Part shown: positions 1-5,785 of the stretch, piece by piece | Layout of the letters: each line of letters starts with the position of its first letter | Position numbering within the stretch: position 1 is the stretch's first letter | Source: Nitrososphaerota archaeon | Lineage (GTDB): Archaea > Thermoproteota > Nitrososphaeria > Nitrososphaerales > Gagatemarchaeaceae | Direction: 5' to 3' | Assembly: GCA_003135575.1 (NCBI GenBank) | Contig: PLCG01000054.1 | Span: forward strand, 21,157-27,063 | Length of the DNA stretch: 5,907 nt | Notes under the pieces: generated by a model | Database searches by the model: none | What the model saw: only the letters and a program-made list of their open reading frames with translations | What the model was told of the DNA's origin: nothing | Translations under genes and position numbers: made by a program

Positions 1-519
1 GAGATTGACCACGCAGTCACGATTGTAAGCTGCGAAATTCAGGGCCACAACGTTCCTGAGGCCGTTCAGCTCAAGATTTCTGACCAAGGCGCGGTAATTG
101 CCGGGGTGTGGCTCTATCGCGATTACGCGGCCCTGCGCTCCTACGAGCCGCGCGATGACGCAAGCGTACTTCCCTATGTGTGCGCCTACGTCGATGAAAA
201 CGTCGCCCTTCTTGACGGAGAGATATGACCATGCCCACTCCTCGAATAGTGGGCCAACGATTGGAATGCTCAGGAAATCAAGCGGTCTGAATTTCGTGCC
301 ATGGACCTCCACCGTTATCTTATTTGCTGCCAAATCTGCCAAGCGTTTCGCCCGGCGATATGCCAGGGGATGCCTTACCTCTACGAGTCCGGAGAAAAAT
401 AGAAGCACTGTGCAGAAGAGATACACCGCCTTTGCGCGCAGACCCTTTACGAACCATGTGGTGAGAAGGACGATTCTGACGTTTTCTCGGCTTAGCTCGT
501 ATCCACCTTTCTCAAACAC
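1..519 (-). CDS. FkbM-family SAM-dependent methyltransferase, 3' end cut off by window start
   Basis: Translating the minus strand gives 173 codons open to the window edge. Seen: a class I methyltransferase core with motif I FIDVGAHIGKY at residues 108-118, where the Gly-rich loop binds S-adenosylmethionine, then an acidic strand end AIEPHPGNY (E136 for the ribose) and NLELNGLRNV (148-157). This order is characteristic of FkbM proteins, which O-methylate sugars and other small substrates. The family is usually about 240-300 residues, so roughly the last third is missing. The N-terminus has two hydrophobic stretches (about 14-24 and 33-46), which may tether it to the membrane. An in-frame stop at 538-540 leaves GTG at 517-519 as the first reasonable start, with GGAG 10 bases upstream; later GTG codons (for example residue 32) cannot be excluded. 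It follows the glycosyltransferase on the same strand, so methylation of a surface glycan is the likely but inferred role. Confidence 0.9.
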   Translation of the reverse strand, partial: MFEKGGYELSRENVRIVLLTTWFVKGLRAKAVYLFCTVLLFFSGLVEVRHPLAYRRAKRLADLAANKITVEVHGTKFRPLDFLSIPIVGPLFEEWAWSYLSVKKGDVFIDVGAHIGKYACVIARLVGAQGRVIAIEPHPGNYRALVRNLELNGLRNVVALNFAAYNRDCVVNL

Positions 520-538
520 GGCGCGCCAGCTCCGAATT

Positions 539-562
539 CACGATGAGTTTCATATCATCGTG
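539..562. repeat. Perfect 8-bp inverted repeat upstream of the FkbM gene
   Basis: CACGATGA (539-546) and TCATCGTG (555-562) are exact reverse complements separated by 8 bases. The element lies in the 105-base gap between the glycosyltransferase stop and the methyltransferase GTG, ending 19 bases before that start. No T-run follows it on the minus strand, so it does not look like a terminator. It could be an RNA hairpin for processing or translation control, or a protein-binding site. Confidence 0.6.
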
Positions 563-624
563 GCCAGCCGATACTCGCGTCAACTCAACGCACCCGACTC
601 AGAACACATGTTACCGTCCGTTCT

Positions 625-1689
625 TCACATTGTTGCCACTGTCTGCTTGGCTGGAGCCTCCTCTTCATTTGGCCCGAAATGAAGCTTCCTCGAAGTTGGA
701 GCCTCGCTTCCGGAACCTTCGGGGCCATGCAGGTCCCTAATCAAGGACGTGGAGGCTCGCGGGACCATCGTGCCTGCCAGAATGCCGAAAGCCTGGCCGA
801 GCTTCGCTGAGAGCAGGCGGATGAAAGTGAACTCGAAGAATCCTACGGTAATGTCGTGCTGTTTCGCCTTCGGGTATAGCTCTTTGTAGACCAATAAGGA
901 ATTTATCAACGCTCCCTCCTTGATGGCTGACAATAGAAACCGGCGCGCAGTTTGGCTGGAACCTGGGATGGGTCGACCGTAGCTGTTCCTAGACACTATC
1001 ACGTGGTTTCGTGCATATCCGTATGACCGCCTGAAGGAGCCTCCTAATGACCTGAGAGGATGGTCGTGATAGACTTCGATGGCAGGGTCCAAAATCAGTC
1101 GTCTGCCTTGCTTTACCATTCTCAGCGCGAATTCCGAATCATGCTGCGACTGTAGTTTTGCGAGGCCGCCAACCGCAATGAGGTCGTCGCGCCGTACCGA
1201 GCAGTTTGAAAAGCCAAGCCCCATCCCTGGCTGCTGCTCGTACTGCGGTCCATCAGGAGATGGGACGTTCCAAGTGAAGGCGAACTTGTCGCCTCCCCAG
1301 AAGACCCTGCCGCCGACGAGGTCGAAGCCTTCCTCCAACCAATGGACGTGCATTCGTATCCAACTCCTTGGGACATAGATGTCCGAGTTCGTGAACATGA
1401 TGACCTCTCCTTTGGAAGCTGCTATCGCCGCAATCTGTCCCTCAGACTCGCTGCAGCCGGGCAGGACTATCAGTCTTAGATTCTTGAACCGCGACTCGAG
1501 TCTCTTGCAAATCTCCGCGGAATCATCCCGTGATCCTCCGTCAACTACTACCACGTCAAACGAGTCGCGGGGGTAGTCCTGATGCATAACGTTGAAAAGG
1601 CAATTCTCGATGGTCCTTGCGGAGTTCAAGAACGAGACAATGACGGATACTGTCGGAAGGTTTTCCCTGCTCGACTCGGCCGAACCCAT
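625..1689 (-). CDS. Family 2 glycosyltransferase (GT-A fold)
   Basis: This 354-residue protein carries a GT2 catalytic domain over roughly residues 12-230. Seen: VSVIVSFLNSARTIENCL (14-31) as the opening strand and helix, VVVVDGGSRDDS (46-57) for nucleotide-sugar binding, FTNSDIYVP (99-107) where the metal-binding DxD normally lies, GLGFSNCSVRR (157-167), and QHDSEF (182-187), which supplies the acidic catalytic-base region. The usual first Asp of DxD is Asn here, but D103 remains. GT2 enzymes of this type transfer a sugar from a nucleotide donor to a lipid-linked or glycan acceptor at the cytoplasmic membrane face. A C-terminal hydrophobic segment (about 283-309) may associate with the membrane, and the last 45 residues are polar. 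ATG at 1687-1689 is the first start after an in-frame TGA only three codons upstream. It shares the 1690-1812 control region with the divergent epimerase. Donor and acceptor are unknown. Confidence 0.92.
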   Translation of the reverse strand: MGSAESSRENLPTVSVIVSFLNSARTIENCLFNVMHQDYPRDSFDVVVVDGGSRDDSAEICKRLESRFKNLRLIVLPGCSESEGQIAAIAASKGEVIMFTNSDIYVPRSWIRMHVHWLEEGFDLVGGRVFWGGDKFAFTWNVPSPDGPQYEQQPGMGLGFSNCSVRRDDLIAVGGLAKLQSQHDSEFALRMVKQGRRLILDPAIEVYHDHPLRSLGGSFRRSYGYARNHVIVSRNSYGRPIPGSSQTARRFLLSAIKEGALINSLLVYKELYPKAKQHDITVGFFEFTFIRLLSAKLGQAFGILAGTMVPRASTSLIRDLHGPEGSGSEAPTSRKLHFGPNEEEAPAKQTVATM

Positions 1690-1742
1690 CAGCTCTCAGG
1701 TCAGCGTGACGTATTGAAGGTTATCGCTTACGGAGCACAAAT

Positions 1743-1750
1743 CTATATTT
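1743..1750 (-). promoter_or_regulatory. Candidate TATA box for the GT2-FkbM operon
   Basis: The minus strand reads AAATATAG here, preceded by CCG and A-rich bases that loosely resemble a BRE. A start about 25 bases downstream would fall near 1719 and give a leader of about 30 bases before ATG 1689. An alternative is CTTTATAA, the reverse of the plus-strand box at 1766-1773, which would give a leader of roughly 55 bases. Confidence 0.4.
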
Positions 1751-1786
1751 CGGAGCCTAACGTAGTTATAAAGTAAGGCTTCCGAA
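1749..1786. repeat. Imperfect inverted repeat flanking the epimerase TATA box
   Basis: TTCGGAGCCT (1749-1758) pairs with AGGCTTCCGAA (1776-1786): ten base pairs with one unpaired T in the right arm. The 17-base spacer contains TTATAAAG. The arms lie almost symmetrically around the TATA box, as expected for an operator at which a dimeric regulator would block the basal factors TBP and TFB. No regulator gene is visible nearby. Confidence 0.5.
1766..1773 (+). promoter_or_regulatory. TATA box for the epimerase-dehydrogenase-GT-C operon
   Basis: TTATAAAG is a good match to an archaeal TATA box. With the usual 24-28 base spacing, transcription would begin near 1795-1798, leaving a leader of only about 16 bases before TTG 1813. 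Confidence 0.6.
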
Positions 1787-1792
1787 TTTTTC

Positions 1793-1798
1793 AAGGAG
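1793..1798 (+). promoter_or_regulatory. Possible ribosome binding site for the epimerase
   Basis: AAGGAG matches a Shine-Dalgarno core but lies 14 bases from the TTG start, longer than usual. It also coincides with the transcription start predicted from the TATA box, so it may not be fully present on the mRNA. It nevertheless supports translation starting near 1813, where no ATG or GTG is available. Confidence 0.35.
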
Positions 1799-1812
1799 CA
1801 AAAACTCTAACT

Positions 1813-2904
1813 TTGAACTGGTCAAAACGCCGCGTGATCGTAACGGGTGGAGCAGGCTTCATCGGAAGCTCGCTGGTCGACCGCCTATTAGGCATGGGCG
1901 CCTCCGTCACTGTCGTAGACAAACTCCTGACGCCGGGCGAGTCATGGACTTGGGAGTCGAAATTGGCTCGCCTTTCGAAGATCTACGCGAAGCACGGAAT
2001 CGAACAGGTACAGATGCAATGTATGGACCTTTCGACGGAGAGAGACCGCTTCCAGCTTCTCGCGGCTGCTCACGATGTTGTGTTCCACCTTGCGGCCGTT
2101 TTTGGGGGACGGGAGTTCGTCGATGTCCACCAGTCTGAGTGTTCAAGGATGCTTGCAATCGACCAGAACGTCATAAGCGCCTCTCACGAGGCGGGCGTCG
2201 AACACCTGCACTACTCGTCTAGCGCATGCGTCTACCCTCCTTCGCTGAACACCTCTGGTCACCTGCTGACGGAGGACGATATCCTGAGCAAGGGAGAAGG
2301 GTGGAGGAGCAGCGACAACCTCTACGGATTTGCCAAGCTGATGGGGGAGATGCAGCTTCTGGCATTCTACAGCGAACACGGTTTCAAATCATCCGTCAGC
2401 CGGTACCTCACAGTCTACGGGCCCGGCGAAATGGACTCCAGTCACGCAATCTCAGCGCTTGTTGAGAAGGCGCTGGATAACCAAGACCCGTACGAGGTAT
2501 GGGGCTCAGGGAACCAGGAGAGGGGGTTCACTTTCGTGGACGACATTGTGAGCGGGTCGATTTTAGCTTCAGAAGTGGTTTCGGACGCCTCACCGGTGAA
2601 CCTCGGCTGGGACAAAAGATACAGAATCCGCGACGTCGCCGAACTGATACTTCGGGTGTCGGGGCACCTTCCGACCAAGATTCACTATGATCTCTCAAAG
2701 CCCGAGGGGCCTTTCAGCAGGGCTCTGGACATCAGCCGGGCCAGGTCAATGGGTTGGGAACCTAGAGTCGACCTCGAAGAAGGCCTTCGCCGAACGATCG
2801 AGTGGCACCGTCAAGCCCGAAAGACGCCGGCAAAGCCAAGGGCAATCGCTCAAGTCTATCATGGCGGCAACGACCCGAATTCAGCTACCCTTCGCAGCAA
2901 ATGA
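1813..2904 (+). CDS. NAD-dependent sugar-nucleotide epimerase/dehydratase (extended SDR)
   Basis: The 363-residue product is an extended short-chain dehydrogenase acting on nucleotide sugars in the cytoplasm. Seen: Rossmann motif VTGGAGFIGS (10-19, G12xxG15xxG18), VVDK (34-37) with D36 suited to NAD rather than NADP, HLAA (92-95), the active-site strand YSSSACVYP (134-142), and the catalytic pair Y171/K175 in YGFAK. YGPGE (202-206) and RGFTFVDDI (237-245) follow, typical of the substrate domain. The SSACVYP and AAxxGG pattern recalls GDP-mannose 3,5-epimerases, although general UDP-sugar epimerases and decarboxylases share most motifs, so the substrate stays open. The last 30 or so residues are a polar tail beyond the core. 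TTG at 1813-1815 is the only usable start near the Rossmann motif, after an in-frame TAA at 1774-1776. It is the first gene of a rightward operon of glycan genes. Confidence 0.88.
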   Translation: MNWSKRRVIVTGGAGFIGSSLVDRLLGMGASVTVVDKLLTPGESWTWESKLARLSKIYAKHGIEQVQMQCMDLSTERDRFQLLAAAHDVVFHLAAVFGGREFVDVHQSECSRMLAIDQNVISASHEAGVEHLHYSSSACVYPPSLNTSGHLLTEDDILSKGEGWRSSDNLYGFAKLMGEMQLLAFYSEHGFKSSVSRYLTVYGPGEMDSSHAISALVEKALDNQDPYEVWGSGNQERGFTFVDDIVSGSILASEVVSDASPVNLGWDKRYRIRDVAELILRVSGHLPTKIHYDLSKPEGPFSRALDISRARSMGWEPRVDLEEGLRRTIEWHRQARKTPAKPRAIAQVYHGGNDPNSATLRSK

Positions 2905-2905
2905 G

Positions 2906-2928
2906 TGTGGATAGGTCACGGATCCACA
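2906..2928. repeat. 7-bp inverted repeat between epimerase and dehydrogenase genes
   Basis: TGTGGAT (2906-2912) and ATCCACA (2922-2928) are exact reverse complements with a 9-base spacer, starting two bases after the epimerase stop. An A-run rather than a T-run follows on the plus strand, so termination of the rightward transcript is unlikely. It may form a small mRNA hairpin within the 61-base gap. Confidence 0.45.
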
Positions 2929-2965
2929 AGCTCAAAAAACTCGCAAGCGAACAAGACGGGGCGCG

Positions 2966-4294
2966 GTGCAAAAGATTTCAGTTGTCGGGCTTGGAAAACT
3001 AGGGCTGTGCCTTGCAGCAATTCTAGCTGAGAGCGGCTATGATGTTATCGGCGTCGACATCGACCAAGAGAAGGTCCAGACAATAGCCCGCGGACGCTCT
3101 CCAATCTATGAACCCGGGCTCGATTCCCTCTTGCGATCTACGAGGAGCGCTCTCTCGGTAACGACCGACTTTGGCGAGGCAGTCAGCAGGACCCAAGCAA
3201 CCTTCGTGGTGGTGCCAACTCCGAGTGAGAAGTCAGGAGAGTTCTCCTTGAAGCACATTAAGGCTGTAATGAGAGAGGTCGGACGAGCCCTGGCGAAGAA
3301 GCCTGGATATCACCTGATTGTCGTGAACAGCACGGTGATGCCTGGTTCCATGGACGGAGTTGTTTTGCCGACTCTGGAAAGGGAATCGGGGAAGATCGCA
3401 GGGAAGCATTTTGGGGTATGCTACAACCCTGAGTTCGTTGCTTTGGGTGATGTGCTCAGGGGTCTCCGAAATCCCGACTTCGTGCTCGTTGGGGAATCCG
3501 ACTCCAAGGCAGGCGACCTAGTAGCCGGCATCCAAGGCAGAATCTGTGCGGGCAAGGTCCCAGTCGAGAGGATGAGCTTTGTGAACGCGGAGGTGGCGAA
3601 GATGGCTGTCAACTCCTTTGTGACCATGAAGATGAGCTTTGCTAATACTCTGGCAGAAATCTGTGAACGGGTGGCAGGAGGCGATGTCGACAAGATTACT
3701 AACGCGATCGGAAAGGACAAGAGAATCGGCGGGACTTATCTAAAGGGGGGCATCGGCTATGGAGGTCCCTGCTTCCCTCGAGACAACATGGCGTTTGCTG
3801 TCTTTGCCAAGAAGATAGGGTTGAAAGCCGAATTGGCGTTGGCTACGGACAGGACAAACAAGAGGCAGGTTACTAGGATCGTTAAGCTCATCGAGGACAG
3901 GTTCTCATCTCCCTCTACCCGCATTGGCGTACTAGGAGTCACCTACAAGCCGAACACCGACGTTCTCGATTCCTCCCAAGCCTTGATGGTGGCAGAAGGC
4001 CTTGCCAAGAAGGGCTTTGAGGTTCACGTTTACGATCCAGCCGTCAGTCAAGGAAATCCGGTCATATCTTCGGGCATCCAAATCGAGCAGGACCTCGATT
4101 CCTGCGTAGAGAAGAGCGACCTCTGCGTCATCGCAACTCCGTGGGACGCCTTCGATAAGATTGACAGGTCCAAGATTACGAAACGAATCGTGCTCGACTG
4201 TTGGAGAGCCCTAAAGGGGAACGAGCCCGGAGACATTTCCTCGTATTTTGCTCTAGGTCAAGACATGACTTCCAAGAAAGTAGTCTCAGCGTGA
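2966..4294 (+). CDS. UDP-glucose/GDP-mannose dehydrogenase family protein (nucleotide-sugar 6-dehydrogenase)
   Basis: The family oxidises the C6 alcohol of a nucleotide sugar to a carboxylate in two NAD-dependent steps, for example UDP-glucose to UDP-glucuronate. All three domains are present in 442 residues, a normal length. Seen: the NAD-binding start VVGLGKLG (6-13) with acidic D31, YEPGL (48-52), NSTVMPG (121-127), YNPEF (153-157), the central helix around K212 and N216, and GGPCFPRD (266-273) with catalytic Cys269. The C-terminal UDP-binding domain contains GVTYKPNTDVLDSSQ (324-338) and VYDPA (355-359). Every key residue is present, so the enzyme should be active. UDP-glucose is the default substrate, but UDP-HexNAc or GDP-mannose cannot be excluded. 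GTG 2966 places the Rossmann strand at the usual residue; no ATG lies between it and the in-frame stop at 2912. The next gene begins 13 bases after its stop, suggesting coupled translation. Confidence 0.95.
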   Translation: MQKISVVGLGKLGLCLAAILAESGYDVIGVDIDQEKVQTIARGRSPIYEPGLDSLLRSTRSALSVTTDFGEAVSRTQATFVVVPTPSEKSGEFSLKHIKAVMREVGRALAKKPGYHLIVVNSTVMPGSMDGVVLPTLERESGKIAGKHFGVCYNPEFVALGDVLRGLRNPDFVLVGESDSKAGDLVAGIQGRICAGKVPVERMSFVNAEVAKMAVNSFVTMKMSFANTLAEICERVAGGDVDKITNAIGKDKRIGGTYLKGGIGYGGPCFPRDNMAFAVFAKKIGLKAELALATDRTNKRQVTRIVKLIEDRFSSPSTRIGVLGVTYKPNTDVLDSSQALMVAEGLAKKGFEVHVYDPAVSQGNPVISSGIQIEQDLDSCVEKSDLCVIATPWDAFDKIDRSKITKRIVLDCWRALKGNEPGDISSYFALGQDMTSKKVVSA

Positions 4295-4307
4295 CAGTTC
4301 CGCAAGG

Positions 4308-5600
4308 GTGTTCCATCTGAGCCGCGTAATTCAAGCAGTCCGGCGCAATTCCGACAGACTAGCGCTGCTAATACTCGGGGTGGCGCTTGGGGTCCGAGTT
4401 GTCATTGCGCTTGTCCAGTCAACGTATGGCCTGAGTGGAATCCCGTGGCTAGCCCTAAGCGCATGGGGCGATTTCAACGGGGTATACATTCCCTGGCTTT
4501 CCCTCGTCCAACATGGTTACCTACCTTATCGCGATTTTTACACCTACAAGTACACGCCTCTTTTCTTGTATGTCCTCTATCCATTCTATTCCGCGGCCGC
4601 ACAGGCCGCCTCCATCCCGATTGTGCTTGCGGACGCAGCGACGGCGGTATGTGTCTATCTTCTTGCGAAGACTGTAACAGGCCCGCGAATTGCTTTCGCG
4701 GCAGCCATGGTTTACGCGCTGTCCCCCTTCGTCCTCTATTACGAGGACTATCTCTGGCTCAGTAGCCAACCGATGGCACTGTTCATCGTCCTGGCGATCT
4801 ACCTTCTGAATACCGACCGGCCGTTGCTATCTTCTGCTTCCCTCGCCGTGGCGGTCATGTTCAAGCAGGAGGCAGTCTTCGTTCTTCCAGCATATGTGAT
4901 TCTCTACGTGAGGAGCCACGGGAAAAAGGTGCTTCCTGGCCTCATAGTCTTCCTTGCCGTCGTTTTCGTCGTCTCGTTTCCGTTCTTGATTCTTGCTCCT
5001 AGAGACTACCTCTTTGTGCTTAGCTACTATCCTTTCTTTGGGGTGATACCCGCCAGCCAGCTGGAGCCAGGCCTCGTGGGGGCCTTGACCACCAGCGCCT
5101 CTTCCGGGCTGACAGGCTACACCCCGCAGGCCTGCGGAGTCCAGACGATTCCGGGCTTGTACACGGGGACCATTTGCGGCTCAATCATCAACTTGCAAGA
5201 ATTCGCCTCTTCAATTGTCCTCGGAAAGTTGAACCAGATTGGTTTCATTCTCTCGCCCCTGCTTCTGGCGCTACTAGCGCCAGCGCTTTCCTCGGTCAGG
5301 AAGGCGCCCAACTTTTCCCAGATGCTGTGCACCTATTCTTTGCTGGGCGGTTTCGTTGCCTTCTCGACTTTTGTGGAGCCCAGTCTTGCTTACTACTTTG
5401 TGCCCGTCTACGCGCTAATGTTCGCTGCTATCGTCGACGTTAGGTCGCTCGCGCTAGCGATTGCGACGGCGCTGCTGAGCCTTATCCTCCCCGAAGGCCC
5501 GTACCAAGTGATTTTGCCAATTGGCTACCTGTTCGGGCTGGTCTTGCTTCAAGATGCCACGCGCTCTAGGCAATTCGAGCTTACGGCAACCAGTGCATAG
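4308..5600 (+). CDS. Multi-pass membrane GT-C-like glycosyltransferase
   Basis: This 430-residue protein is strongly hydrophobic, with about ten to twelve predicted membrane segments (for example 18-36, 83-102, 104-122, 127-145, 153-168, 177-200, 208-229, 312-330, 341-356, 360-376, 379-394, 400-415). After the first segment an outer loop carries WGDFNGVY (53-60) and then GYLPYRDFYTYKYTP (70-84). This acidic first loop and tyrosine-rich entry to the next helix are typical of GT-C enzymes of the GT87/GT39 type, which use polyprenyl-phosphate sugars on the outer membrane face. D55 is the best candidate catalytic residue. No oligosaccharyltransferase WWDYG signature is present, so it is not an AglB/STT3 protein. 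A second outer-loop-like stretch (about 243-300) has two cysteines, C276 and C290. GTG 4308 is chosen because the next in-frame GTG falls inside the first membrane helix. The 13-base gap after the dehydrogenase places it in the same operon. Its sugar and acceptor are unknown. Confidence 0.8.
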   Translation: MFHLSRVIQAVRRNSDRLALLILGVALGVRVVIALVQSTYGLSGIPWLALSAWGDFNGVYIPWLSLVQHGYLPYRDFYTYKYTPLFLYVLYPFYSAAAQAASIPIVLADAATAVCVYLLAKTVTGPRIAFAAAMVYALSPFVLYYEDYLWLSSQPMALFIVLAIYLLNTDRPLLSSASLAVAVMFKQEAVFVLPAYVILYVRSHGKKVLPGLIVFLAVVFVVSFPFLILAPRDYLFVLSYYPFFGVIPASQLEPGLVGALTTSASSGLTGYTPQACGVQTIPGLYTGTICGSIINLQEFASSIVLGKLNQIGFILSPLLLALLAPALSSVRKAPNFSQMLCTYSLLGGFVAFSTFVEPSLAYYFVPVYALMFAAIVDVRSLALAIATALLSLILPEGPYQVILPIGYLFGLVLLQDATRSRQFELTATSA

Positions 5601-5653
5601 GTAGAGGGAAGGTCTCAGGTGCCAAACTGCAGGTCGTGGACGTGATTTCCTGG

Positions 5654-5666
5654 CTTCTCTTTTCTC
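5654..5666 (+). terminator. Candidate pyrimidine-tract terminator of the glycan operon
   Basis: CTTCTCTTTTCTC lies about 55 bases after the GT-C stop codon. Archaeal RNA polymerase can stop at T-rich tracts without a hairpin. This tract is interrupted by cytosines, so it is a weak candidate. Confidence 0.3.
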
Positions 5667-5735
5667 GAGCTCAAACTCCACCTAGAAATGATGTAGCTTT
5701 TCGCGCCTAATTCGGCATGGATTTCAAAACCATAC

Positions 5736-5747
5736 TGGGAATTCCCA
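5736..5747. promoter_or_regulatory. 12-bp perfect palindrome upstream of the pilin TATA box
   Basis: TGGGAATTCCCA is its own reverse complement. It ends six bases before the TATA box, just outside the expected BRE, with its centre roughly 43 bases before the predicted transcription start. That is a classic place for an archaeal activator or repressor to bind. The regulator is not visible in the window. Confidence 0.5.
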
Positions 5748-5753
5748 CGGTTC

Positions 5754-5760
5754 TTATATA
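5754..5760 (+). promoter_or_regulatory. TATA box of the pilin-like gene
   Basis: TTATATA lies 25 bases before ATG 5786. With normal archaeal TATA-to-start spacing, transcription would begin about 0-4 bases before the ATG, giving a leaderless or nearly leaderless mRNA. No Shine-Dalgarno motif is present in the short gap, which agrees. Confidence 0.7.
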
Positions 5761-5785
5761 CCAAACATGTCAAGATTGGTCAGCA

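Larger units (their letters stand above)
1690..1812. promoter_or_regulatory. Divergent promoter region between the GT2 and epimerase genes
   Basis: These 123 bases separate two genes transcribed away from each other, so they must contain both promoters. The stretch is much richer in A and T than the flanking genes and holds TATA-like elements for both directions. It also has an imperfect inverted repeat around the central TATA box and a repeated CGGAGC word (1731-1736 and 1751-1756). Shared control of the two operons is a reasonable inference. Confidence 0.7.
5601..5785. other. Intergenic region between the glycan operon and the pilin gene
   Basis: I see no gene in these 185 bases. They contain a pyrimidine tract that may end the glycan operon, a perfect 12-bp palindrome and a TATA box for the downstream gene. 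Confidence 0.7.

Noticed and set aside
98..682. Long plus-strand open frame of 194 codons opposite the FkbM gene
   Set aside because: It runs antisense to a clear methyltransferase domain and into the GT2 gene. Its translation is rich in Arg, Ser and Pro with no recognisable domain, which is typical of a shadow frame.
5124..5137. Perfect 14-bp palindrome CCGCAGGCCTGCGG inside the GT-C gene
   Set aside because: It lies in the middle of a coding region, encodes ordinary loop residues and has no associated promoter element. GC-rich codon choice explains it well enough, so I do not call it functional.
5265..5283. 8-bp inverted repeat CTGGCGCT/AGCGCCAG inside the GT-C gene
   Set aside because: It encodes a Leu/Ala-rich membrane helix, where repeated GCG and CTG-type codons readily generate such symmetry. 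There is no T-run after it and it is far from the gene end.
4308..5600. Could the GT-C protein be the oligosaccharyltransferase AglB/STT3?
   Set aside because: The diagnostic WWDYG motif is absent and the protein lacks the large soluble C-terminal domain of that family; it is also too short.
5717..5785. In-frame upstream ATG that would lengthen the pilin by 23 residues
   Set aside because: The palindrome and TATA box lie inside this extension, and a 36-residue leader would be long for a class III signal peptide. ATG 5786 fits the promoter geometry better.
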